Assembly (NCBI GenBank): GCA_037783545.1
Contig: JBBELK010001377.1
Span: 62,001 to 126,000, forward strand
Source of the DNA: Henricia sp. BOLD:AAB3569
Taxonomy: Eukaryota; Echinodermata; Asteroidea; Spinulosida; Echinasteridae
DNA: 64,000 bases
Reading direction: 5' to 3'
The notes below the pieces were generated by a model. It had not been told where the DNA came from and ran no database searches. It worked only from the letters and a program-made list of their open reading frames with translations. Position 1 is the first letter of the stretch; every line of letters begins with the position of its first letter. The position numbers were made by a program, and so were the translations under genes. Positions 10,769-21,855 of this stretch are shown piece after piece.

Positions 10769-10782
10769 ATTTTAGAAAAAAA

Positions 10783-11177
10783 CCAAACGTCGGCAAATTT
10801 GGAGGTCGAAAAATGTTCCGACGAACTTCAAATTTTGCATGCCCTAAACTCTCTATATTGCGCACTTGCCATAAAAAATTGACAGACTTTCGCCGGGAAA
10901 TGGCAGAGAAATTTCAAAGTTTAGAAAAAAACTGGGTTGAGGCTTCCTGACTGCTCTCACGCAAACCGTGGCTGTCTGTACACACCTCTTTGGGGTACTC
11001 CTAAGTTGTGCGCATGCTCAGTCATTCGGACTGTCGTTAACGCACCGCAGTTTGGCTCGGCAATTTGGTCAAAGTGTGGTCCAAACGTCGGCAAATTTGG
11101 AGGTCGAAAAATGTTCCGACGAACTTCAAATTTTGCATGCCCTAAACTCTCTATATTGCGCACTTGTCATAAAAAAA
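10783..11177 (+). repeat. Edge monomers of family B
   Basis: The first partial unit (10783-10878) and first full unit (10879-11177, 299 bp) carry changes seen rarely or nowhere else: CTTGCCATAAAA at about 10866, CCTAAGTTGTGC at about 10999, and one extra A in both A runs. Higher divergence at an array edge is usual for satellites, where exchange with the interior is less frequent. Confidence 0.75.
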
Positions 11178-11474
11178 TTGACAGACTTTCGCCGGGAAAT
11201 GGCAGAGAAATTTCAAAGTTTAGAAAAAACTGGGTTGAGGCTTCCTGACTGCTCTCACGCAAACCGTGGCTGTCTGTACACACCTCTTTGGGGTACTCCT
11301 GAGTTGTGCGCATGCTCAGTCATTCGGACTGTCGTTAACGCACCGCAGTTTGGCTCGGCAATTTGGTCAAAGTGTGGTCCAAACGTCGGCAAATTTGGAG
11401 GTCGAAAAATGTTCCGACGAACTTCAAATTTTGCATGCCCTAAACTCTCTATATTGCGCACTTGTCATAAAAAA

Positions 11475-11771
11475 TTGACAGACTTTCGCCGGGAAATGGC
11501 AGAGAAATTTCAAAGTTTAGAAAAAACTGGGTTGAGGCTTCCTGACTGCTCTCACGCAAACCGTGGCTGTCTGTACACACCTCTTTGGGGTACTCCTGAG
11601 TTGTGCGCATGCTCAGTCATTCGGACTGTCGTTAACGCACCGCAGTTTGGCTCGGCAATTTGGTCAAAGTGTGGTCCAAACGTCGGCAAATTTGGAGGTC
11701 GAAAAATGTTCCGACGAACTTCAAATTTTGCATGCCCTAAACTCTCTATATTGCGCACTTGTCATAAAAAA
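11475..11771 (+). repeat. Representative family B monomer (297 bp)
   Basis: This unit matches the majority sequence. G+C is about 46% and there are 16 CpG by hand count. Sub-elements are: the A run before CTGGG; GTGGCTGTCTGTACACACC; GCATGC at 11607; the hairpin CAGTC-ATTCG-GACTG at 11614-11628; a B-specific near-direct repeat (CGGCAATTTGG then CGGCAAATTTGG); the A/B-conserved core at 11662-11734; and GCATGC at 11730. In one forward frame it has no stop, so 99 codons pass into the next unit in frame. Confidence 0.93.
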
Positions 11772-14700
11772 TTGACAGACTTTCGCCGGGAAATGGCAGA
11801 GAAATTTCAAAGTTTAGAAAAAACTGGGTTGAGGCTTCCTGACTGCTCTCACGCAAACCGTGGCTGTCTGTACACACCTCTTTGGGGTACTCCTGAGTTG
11901 TGCGCATGCTCAGTCATTCGGACTGTCGTTAACGCACCGCAGTTTGGCTCGGCAATTTGGTCAAAGTGTGGTCCAAACGTCGGCAAATTTGGAGGTCGAA
12001 AAATGTTCCGACGAACTTCAAATTTTGCATGCCCTAAACTCTCTATATTGCGCACTTGTCATAAAAAATTGACAGACTTTCGCCGGGAAATGGCAGAGAA
12101 ATTTCAAAGTTTAGAAAAAACTGGGTTGAGGCTTCCTGACTGCTCTCACGCAAACCGTGGCTGTCTGTACACACCTCTTTGGGGTACTCCTGAGTTGTGC
12201 GCATGCTCAGTCATTCGGACTGTCGTTAACGCACCGCAGTTTGGCTCGGCAATTTGGTCAAAGTGTGGTCCAAACGTCGGCAAATTTGGAGGTCGAAAAA
12301 TGTTCCGACGAACTTCAAATTTTGCATGCCCTAAACTCTCTATATTGCGCACTTGTCATACAAAATTGACAGACTTTCGCCGGGAAATGGCAGAGAAATT
12401 TCAAAGTTTAGAAAAAACTGGGTTGAGGCTTCCTGACTGCTCTCACGCAAACCGTGGCTGTCTGTACACACCTCTTTGGGGTACTCCTGAGTTGTGCGCA
12501 TGCTCAGTCATTCGGACTGTCGTTAACGCACCGCAGTTTGGCTCGGCAATTTGGTCAAAGTGTGGTCCAAACGTCGGCAAATTTGGAGGTCGAAAAATGT
12601 TCCGACGAACTTCAAATGTTGCATGCCCTAAACTCTCTATATTGCGCACTTGTCATAAAAAATTGACAGACTTTCGCCGGGAAATGGCAGAGAAATTTCA
12701 AAGTTTAGAAAAAACTGGGTTGAGGCTTCCTGACTGCTCTCACGCAAACCGTGGCTGTCTGTACACACCTCTTTGGGGTACTCCTGAGTTGTGCGCATGC
12801 TCAGTCATTCGGACTGTCGTTAACGCACCGCAGTTTGGCTCGGCAATTTGGTCAAAGTGTGGTCCAAACGTCGGCAAATTTGGAGGTCGAAAAATGTTCC
12901 GACGAACTTCAAATTTTGCATGCCCTAAACTCTCTATATTGCGCACTTGTCATAAAAAATTGACAGACTTTCGCCGGGAAATGGCAGAGAAATTTCAAAG
13001 TTTAGAAAAAACTGGGTTGAGGCTTCCTGACTGCTCTCACGCAAACCGTGGCTGTCTGTACACACCTCTTTGGGGTACTCCTGAGTTGTGCGCATGCTCA
13101 GTCATTCGGACTGTCGTTAACGCACCGCAGTTTGGCTCGGCAATTTGGTCAAAGTGTGGTCCAAACGTCGGCAAATTTGGAGGTCGAAAAATGTTCCGAC
13201 GAACTTCAAATTTTGCATGCCCTAAACTCTCTATATTGCGCACTAGTCATAAAAAATTGACAGACTTTCGCCGGGAAATGGCAGAGAAATTTCAAAGTTT
13301 AGAAAAAACTGGGTTGAGGCTTCCTGACTGCTCTCATGCAAACCGTGGCTGTCTGTACACACCTATTTGGGGTACTCCTGAGTTGTGCGCATGCTCAGTC
13401 ATTCGGACTGTCGTTAACGCACCGCAGTTTGGCTCGGCAATTTGGTCAAAGTGTGGTCCAAACGTCGGCAAATTTGGAGGTCGAAAAATGTTCCGACGAA
13501 CTTCAAATTTTGCATGCCCTAAACTCTCTATATTGCGCACTTGTCATAAAAAATTGACAGACTTTCGCCGGGAAATGGCAGAGAAATTTCAAAGTTTAGA
13601 AAAAACTGGGTTGAGGCTTCCTGACTGCTCTCACGCAAACCGTGGCTGTCTGTACACACCTCTTTGGGGTACTCCTGAGTTGTGCGCATGCTCAGTCATT
13701 CGGACTGTCGTTAACGCACCGCAGTTTGGCTCGGCAATTTGGTCAAAGTGTGGTCCAAACGTCGGCAAATTTGGAGGTCGAAAAATGTTCCGACGAACTT
13801 CAAATTTTGCATGCCCTAAACTCTCTATATTGCGCACTTGTCATAAAAAATTGACAGACTTTCGCCGGGAAATGGCAGAGAAATTTCAAAGTTTAGAAAA
13901 AAACTGGGTTGAGGCTTCCTGACTGCTCTCACGCAAACCGTGGCTGTCTGTACACACCTCTTTGGGGTACTCCTGAGTTGTGCGCATGCTCAGTCATTCG
14001 GACTGTCGTTAACGCACCGCAGTTTGGCTCGGCAATTTGGTCAAAGTGTGGTCCAAACGTCGGCAAATTTGGAGGTCGAAAAATGTTCCGACGAACTTCA
14101 AATTTTGCATGCCCTAAACTCTCTATATTGCGCACTTGTCATAAAAAAATTGACAGACTTTCGCCGGGAAATGGCAGAGAAATTTCAAAGTTTAGAAAAA
14201 ACTGGGTTGAGGCTTCCTGACTGCTCTCACGCAAACCGTGGCTGTCTGTACACACCTCTTTGGGGTACTCCTGAGTTGTGCGCATGCTCAGTCATTCGGA
14301 CTGTCGTTAACGCACCGCAGTTTGGCTCGGCAATTTGGTCAAAGTGTGGTCCAAACGTCGGCAAATTTGGAGGTCGAAAAATGTTCCGACGAACTTCAAA
14401 TTGTGCATGCCCTAAACTCTCTATATTGCGCACTTGTCATAAAAAAATTGACAGACTTTCGCCGGGAAATGGCAGAGAAATTTCAAAGTTTAGAAAAAAC
14501 TGGGTTGAGGCTTCCTGACTGCTCTCACGCAAACCGTGGCTGTCTGTACACACCTCTTTGGGGTACTCCTGAGTTGTGCGCATGCTCAGTCATTCGGACT
14601 GTCGTTAACGCACCGCAGTTTGGCTCGGCAATTTGGTCAAAGTGTGGTCCAAACGTCGGCAAATTTGGAGGTCGAAAAATGTTCCGACGAACTTCAAATT

Positions 14701-17121
14701 TTGCATGCCCTAAACTCTCTATATTGCGCACTTGTCATAACAAATTGACAGACTTTCGCCGGGAAATGGCAGAGAAATTTCAAAGTTTAGAAAAAACTGG
14801 GTTGAGGCTTCCTGACTGCTCTCACGCAAACCGTGGCTGTCTGTACACACCTCTTTGGGGTACTCCTGAGTTGTACGCATGCTCAGTCATTCGGACTGTC
14901 GTTAACGCACCGCAGTTTGGCTCGGCAATTTGGTCAAAGTGTGGTCCAAACGTCGGCAAATTTGGAGGTCGAAAAATGTTCCGACGAACTTCAAATTGTG
15001 CATGCCCTAAACTCTCTATATTGCGCACTTGTCATAAAAAATTGACAGACTTTCGCCGGGAAATGGCAGAGAAATTTCAAAGTTTAGAAAAAACTGGGTT
15101 GAGGCTTCCTGACTGCTCTCACGCAAACCGTGGCTGTCTGTACACACCTCTTTGGGGTACTCCTGAGTTGTGCGCATGCTCAGTCATTCGGACTGTCGTT
15201 AACGCACCGCAGTTTGGCTCGGCAATTTGGTCAAAGTGTGGTCCAAACGTCGGCAAATTTGGAGGTCGAAAAATGTTCCGACGAACTTCAAATTTTGCAT
15301 GCCCTAAACTCTCTATATTGCGCACTTGTCATAAAAAATTGACAGACTTTCGCCGGGAAATGGCAGAGAAATTTCAAAGTTTAGAAAAAACTGGGTTGAG
15401 GCTTCCTGACTGCTCTCACGCAAACCGTGGCTGTCTGTACACACCTCTTTGGGGTACTCCTGAGTTGTGCGCATGCTCAGTCATTCGGACTGTCGTTAAC
15501 GCACCGCAGTTTGGCTCGGCAATTTGGTCAAAGTGTGGTCCAAACGTCGGCAAATTTGGAGGTCGAAAAATGTTCCGACGAACTTCAAATTTTGCATGCC
15601 CTAAACTCTCTATATTGCGCACTTGTCATAAAAAATTGACAGACTTTCGCCGGGAAATGGCAGAGAAATTTCAAAGTTTAGAAAAAACTGGGTTGAGGCT
15701 TCCTGACTGCTCTCACGCAAACCGTGGCTGTCTGTACACACCTCTTTGGGGTACTCCTGAGTTGTGCGCATGCTCAGTCATTCGGACTGTCGTTAACGCA
15801 CCGCAGTTTGGCTCGGCAATTTGGTCAAAGTGTGGTCCAAACGTCGGCAAATTTGGAGGTCTAAAAATGTTCCGACAAACTTCAAATTGTGCATGCCCTA
15901 AACTCTCTATATTGCGCACTTGTCATAAAAAATTGACAGACTTTCGCCGGGAAATGGCAGAGAAATTTCAAAGTTTAGAAAAAACTGGGTTGAGGCTTCC
16001 TGACTGCTCTCACGCAAACCGTGGCTGTCTGTACACACCTCTTTGGGGTACTCCTGAGTTGTGCGCATGCTCAGTCATTCGGACTGTCGTTAACGCACCG
16101 CAGTTCGGCTCGGCAATTTGGTCAAAGTGTGGTCCAAACGTCGGCAAATTTGGAGGTCGAAAAATGTTCCGACGAACTTCAAATTTTGCATGCCCTAAAC
16201 TCTTTATATTGCGCACTTGTCATAAAAAATTGACAGACTTTCGCCGGGAAATGGCAGAGAAATTTCAAAGTTTAGAAAAAACTGGGTTGAGGCTTCCTGA
16301 CTGCTCTCACGCAAACCGTGGCTGTCTGTACACACCTCTTTGGGGTACTCCTGAGTTGTGCGCATGCTCAGTCATTCGGACTGTCGTTAACGCACCGCAG
16401 TTTGGCTCGGCAATTTGGTCAAAGTGTGGTCCAAACGTCGGCAAATTTGGAGGTCGAAAAATGTTCCGACGAACTTCAAATTTTGCATGCCCTAAACTCT
16501 CTATATTGCGCACTTGTCATAAAAAATTGACAGACTTTCGCCGGGAAATGGCAGAGAAATTTCAAAGTTTAGAAAAAACTGGGTTGAGGCTTCCTGACTG
16601 CTCTCACGCAAACCGTGGCTGTCTGTACACACCTCTTTGGGGTACTCCTGAGTTGTGCGCATGCTCAGTCATTCGGACTGTCGTTAACGCACCGCAGTTT
16701 GGCTCGGCAATTTGGTCAAAGTGTGGTCCAAACGTCGGCAAATTTGGAGGTCGAAAAATGTTCCGACGAACTTCAAATTTTGCATGCCCTAAACTCTCTA
16801 TATTGCGCACTTGTCATAAAAAATTGACAGACTTTCGCCGGGAAATGGCAGAGAAATTTCAAAGTTTAGAAAAAACTGGGTTGAGGCTTCCTGACTGCTC
16901 TCACGCAAACCGTGGCTGTCTGTACACACCTCTTTGGGGTACTCCTGAGTTGTGCGCATGCTCAGTCATTCGGACTGTCGTTAACGCACCGCAGTTTGGC
17001 TCGGCAATTTGGTCAAAGTGTGGTCCAAACGTCGGCAAATTTGGAGGTCGAAAAATGTTCCGACGAACTTCAAATTTTGCATGCCCTAAACTCTCTATAT
17101 TGCGCACTTGTCATAAAAAAA

Positions 17122-17407
17122 TTGACAGACTTTCGCCGGGAAATGGCAGAGAAATTTCAAAGTTTAGAAAAAACTGGGTTGAGGCTTCCTGACTGCTCTC
17201 ACGCAAACCGTGGCTGTCTGTACACACCTCTTTGGGGTACTCCTGAGTTGTGCGCATGCTCAGTCATTCGGACTGTCGTTAACGCACCGCAGTTTGGCTC
17301 GGCAGTGTGGTCCAAACGTCGGCAAATTTGGAGGTCGAAAAATGTTCCGACGAACTTCAAATTTTGCATGCCCTAAACTCTCTATATTGCGCACTTGTCA
17401 TAAAAAA
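17122..17407 (+). repeat. Family B monomer with 11-bp deletion (286 bp)
   Basis: The unit reads CTCGGCAGTGTGGTCC, lacking AATTTGGTCAA from the normal sequence. The identical deletion is at 21570-21855, exactly 4448 bp away, so it is a marker for that duplication. The loss removes one arm of the short TTTGG/CCAAA inverted repeat and one copy of the B-specific direct repeat. Confidence 0.92.
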
Positions 17408-20400
17408 TTGACAGACTTTCGCCGGGAAATGGCAGAGAAATTTCAAAGTTTAGAAAAAACTGGGTTGAGGCTTCCTGACTGCTCTCACGCAAACCGTGGC
17501 TGTCTGTACACACCTCTTTGGGGTACTCCTGAGTTGTGCGCATGCTCAGTCATTCGGACTGTCGTTAACGCACCGCAGTTTGGCTCGGCAATTTGGTCAA
17601 AGTGTGGTCCAAACGTCGGCAAATTTGGAGGTCGAAAAATGTTCCGACGAACTTCAAATTTTGCATGCCCTAAACTCTCTATATTGCGCACTTGTCATAA
17701 AAAATTGACAGACTTTCGCCGGGAAATGGCAGAGAAATTTCAAAGTTTAGAAAAAACTGGGTTGAGGCTTCCTGACTGCTCTCACGCAAACCGTGGCTGT
17801 CTGTACACACCTCTTTGGGGTACTCCTGAGTTGTGCGCATGCTCAGTCATTCGGACTGTCGTTAACGCACCGCAGTTTGGCTCGGCAATTTGGTCAAAGT
17901 GTGGTCCAAACGTCGGCAAATTTGGAGGTCTAAAAATGTTCCGACAAACTTCAAATTTTGCATGCCCTAAACTCTCTATATTGCGCACTTGTCATAAAAA
18001 ATTGACAGACTTTCGCCGGGAAATGGCAGATAAATTTCAAAGTTTAGAAAAAACTGGGTTGAGGCTTCCTGACTGCTCTCACGCAAACCGTGGCTGTCTG
18101 TACACACCTCTTTGGGGTACTCCTGAGTTGTGCGCATGCTCAGTCATTCGGACTGTCGTTAACGCACCGCAGTTCGGCTCGGCAATTTGGTCAAAGTGTG
18201 GTCCAAACGTCGGCAAATTTGGAGGTCGAAAAATGTTCCGACGAACTTCAAATTTTGCATGCCCTAAACTCTTTATATTGCGCACTTGTCATAAAAAATT
18301 GACAGACTTTCGCCGGGAAATGGCAGAGAAATTTCAAAGTTTAGAAAAAAATGGGTTGAGGCTTCCTGACTGCTCTCACGCAAACCGTGGCTGTCTGTAC
18401 ACACCTCTTTGGGGTACTCCTGAGTTGTGCGCATGCTCAGTCATTCGGACTGTCGTTAACGCACCGCAGTTTGGCTCGGCAATTTGGTCAAAGTGTGGTC
18501 CAAACGTCGGCAAATTTGGAGGTCTAAAAATGTTCCGACAAACTTCAAATTTTGCATGCCCTAAACTCTCTATATTGCGCACTTGTCATAAAAAATTGAC
18601 AGACTTTCGCCGGGAAATGGCAGAGAAATTTCAAAGTTTAGAAAAAACTGGGTTGAGGCTTCCTGACTGCTCTCACGCAAACCGTGGCTGTCTGTACACA
18701 CCTCTTTGGGGTACTCCTGAGTTGTGCGCATGCTCAGTCATTCGGACTGTCGTTAACGCACCGCAGTTCGGCTCGGCAATTTGGTCAAAGTGTGGTCCAA
18801 ACGTCGGCAAATTTGGAGGTCGAAAAATGTTCCGACGAACTTCAAATTTTGCATGCCCTAAACTCTTTATATTGCGCACTTGTCATAAAAAATTGACAGA
18901 CTTTCGCCGGGAAATGGCAGAGAAATTTCAAAGTTTAGAAAAAACTGGGTTGAGGCTTCCTGACTGCTCTCACGCAAACCGTGGCTGTCTGTACACACCT
19001 CTTTGGGGTACTCCTGAGTTGTGCGCATGCTCAGTCATTCGGACTGTCGTTAACGCACCGCAGTTTGGCTCGGCAATTTGGTCAAAGTGTGGTCCAAACG
19101 TCGGCAAATTTGGAGGTCGAAAAATGTTCCGACGAACTTCAAATTTTGCATGCCCTAAACTCTCTATATTGCGCACTTGTCATAAAAAATTGACAGACTT
19201 TCGCCGGGAAATGGCAGAGAAATTTCAAAGTTTAGAAAAAACTGTGTTGAGGCTTCCTGACTGCTCTCACGCAAACCGTGGCTGTCTGTACACACCTCTT
19301 TGGGGTACTCCTGAGTTGTGCGCATGCTCAGTCATTCGGACTGTCGTTAACGCACCGCAGTTTGGCTCGGCAATTTGGTCAAAGTGTGGTCCAAACGTCG
19401 GCAAATTTGGAGGTCGAAAAATGTTCCGACGAACTTCAAATTTTGCATGCCCTAAACTCTCTATATTGCGCACTTGTCATAAAAAATTGACAGACTTTCG
19501 CCGGGAAATGGCAGAGAAATTTCAAAGTTTAGAAAAAAACTGGGTTGAGGCTTCCTGACTGCTCTCACGCAAACCGTGGCTGTCTGTACACACCTCTTTG
19601 GGGTACTCCTGAGTTGTGCGCATGCTCAGTCATTCGGACTGTCGTTAACGCACCGCAGTTTGGCTCGGCAATTTGGTCAAAGTGTGGTCCAAACGTCGGC
19701 AAATTTGGAGGTCGAAAAATGTTCCGACGAACTTCAAATTTTGCATGCCCTAAACTCTCTATATTGCGCACTTGTCATAAAAAAATTGACAGACTTTCGC
19801 CGGGAAATGGCAGAGAAATTTCAAAGTTTAGAAAAAACTGGGTTGAGGCTTCCTGACTGCTCTCACGCAAACCGTGGCTGTCTGTACACACCTCTTTGGG
19901 GTACTCCTGAGTTGTGCGCATGCTCAGTCATTCGGACTGTCGTTAACGCACCGCAGTTCGGCTCGGCAATTTGGTCAAAGTGTGGTCCAAACGTCGGCAA
20001 ATTTGGAGGTCGAAAAATGTTCCGACGAACTTCAAATTTTGCATGCCCTAAACTCTTTATATTGCGCACTTGTCATAAAAAATTGACAGACTTTCGCCGG
20101 GAAATGGCAGAGAAATTTCAAAGTTTAGAAAAAACTGGGTTGAGGCTTCCTGACTGCTCTCACGCAAACCGTGGCTGTCTGTACACACCTCTTTGGGGTA
20201 CTCCTGAGTTGTGCGCATGCTCAGTCATTCGGACTGTCGTTAACGCACCGCAGTTTGGCTCGGCAATTTGGTCAAAGTGTGGTCCAAACGTCGGCAAATT
20301 TGGAGGTCTAAAAATGTTCCGACAAACTTCAAATTTTGCATGCCCTAAACTCTCTATATTGCGCACTTGTCATAAAAAATTGACAGACTTTCGCCGGGAA

Positions 20401-21569
20401 ATGGCAGAGAAATTTCAAAGTTTAGAAAAAACTGGGTTGAGGCTTCCTGACTGCTCTCACGCAAACCGTGGCTGTCTGTACACACCTCTTTGGGGTACTC
20501 CTGAGTTGTGCGCATGCTCAGTCATTCGGACTGTCGTTAACGCACCGCAGTTCGGCTCGGCAATTTGGTCAAAGTGTGGTCCAAACGTCGGCAAATTTGG
20601 AGGTCGAAAAATGTTCCGACGAACTTCAAATTTTGCATGCCCTAAACTCTTTATATTGCGCACTTGTCATAAAAAATTGACAGACTTTCGCCGGGAAATG
20701 GCAGAGAAATTTCAAAGTTTAGAAAAAAATGGGTTGAGGCTTCCTGACTGCTCTCACGCAAACCGTGGCTGTCTGTACACACCTCTTTGGGGTACTCCTG
20801 AGTTGTGCGCATGCTCAGTCATTCGGACTGTCGTTAACGCACCGCAGTTTGGCTCGGCAATTTGGTCAAAGTGTGGTCCAAACGTCGGCAAATTTGGAGG
20901 TCGAAAAATGTTCCGACGAACTTCAAATTTTGCATGCCCTAAACTCTCTATATTGCGCACTTGTCATAAAAAATTGACAGACTTTCGCCAGGAAATGGCA
21001 GAGAAATTTCAAAGTTTAGAAAAAACTGTGTTGAGGCTTCCTGACTGCTCTCACGCAAACCGTGGCTGTCTGTACACACCTCTTTGGGGTACTCCTGAGT
21101 TGTGCGCATGCTCAGTCATTCGGACTGTCGTTAACGCACCGCAGTTTGGCTCGGCAATTTGGTCAAAGTGTGGTCCAAACGTCGGCAAATTTGGAGGTCG
21201 AAAAATGTTCCGACGAACTTCAAATTTTGCATGCCCTAAACTCTCTATATTGCGCACTTGTCATAAAAAATTGACAGACTTTCGCCGGGAAATGGCAGAG
21301 AAATTTCAAAGTTTAGAAAAAAACTGGGTTGAGGCTTCCTGACTGCTCTCACGCAAACCGTGGCTGTCTGTACACACCTCTTTGGGGTACTCCTGAGTTG
21401 TGCGCATGCTCAGTCATTCGGACTGTCGTTAACGCACCGCAGTTTGGCTCGGCAATTTGGTCAAAGTGTGGTCCAAACGTCGGCAAATTTGGAGGTCGAA
21501 AAATGTTCCGACGAACTTCAAATTTTGCATGCCCTAAACTCTCTATATTGCGCACTTGTCATAAAAAAA

Positions 21570-21855
21570 TTGACAGACTTTCGCCGGGAAATGGCAGAGA
21601 AATTTCAAAGTTTAGAAAAAACTGGGTTGAGGCTTCCTGACTGCTCTCACGCAAACCGTGGCTGTCTGTACACACCTCTTTGGGGTACTCCTGAGTTGTG
21701 CGCATGCTCAGTCATTCGGACTGTCGTTAACGCACCGCAGTTTGGCTCGGCAGTGTGGTCCAAACGTCGGCAAATTTGGAGGTCGAAAAATGTTCCGACG
21801 AACTTCAAATTTTGCATGCCCTAAACTCTCTATATTGCGCACTTGTCATAAAAAA
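21570..21855 (+). repeat. Second 286-bp family B monomer
   Basis: It has the same CTCGGCAGTGTGGTCC junction as at 17122-17407. Flanking extra-A variants also match at the 4448-bp offset, which supports one origin. Confidence 0.92.

Larger units (their letters stand above)
10159..10782. other. Unique 624-bp spacer between the two satellite families
   Basis: No satellite similarity is visible between the TTGG at 10158 and CCAAACGTCGG at 10783, except a short A-rich piece at the right end. It holds tandem subrepeats at 10491-10703 and a perfect inverted repeat at 10747-10768. The longest open frame is on the minus strand (10651 to 9962, 229 codons). It reads through the subrepeats and back into family A, so it is probably fortuitous. 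I recognise no transposase, reverse transcriptase or other domain. I see no terminal inverted repeats and no clear target-site duplication. It could be a fragment of an unrecognised element or of unique flanking DNA. Confidence 0.8.

Noticed and set aside
10159..10782. Spacer as a complete transposon
   Set aside because: No terminal inverted repeats, no clear target-site duplication and no coding domain could be seen.
11660..11690. Nuclear-receptor-like half-sites (GGTCA and GGTCC) in the conserved core
   Set aside because: Short degenerate motifs with unusual spacing. There is no support beyond chance.
13900..17192. Pair of equal-length 984-codon frames (10968-13922 and 14238-17192) as a 3270-bp duplication
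   Set aside because: Their internal variants differ in kind and order, and they end by different single-A insertions, so the equal length is coincidental.
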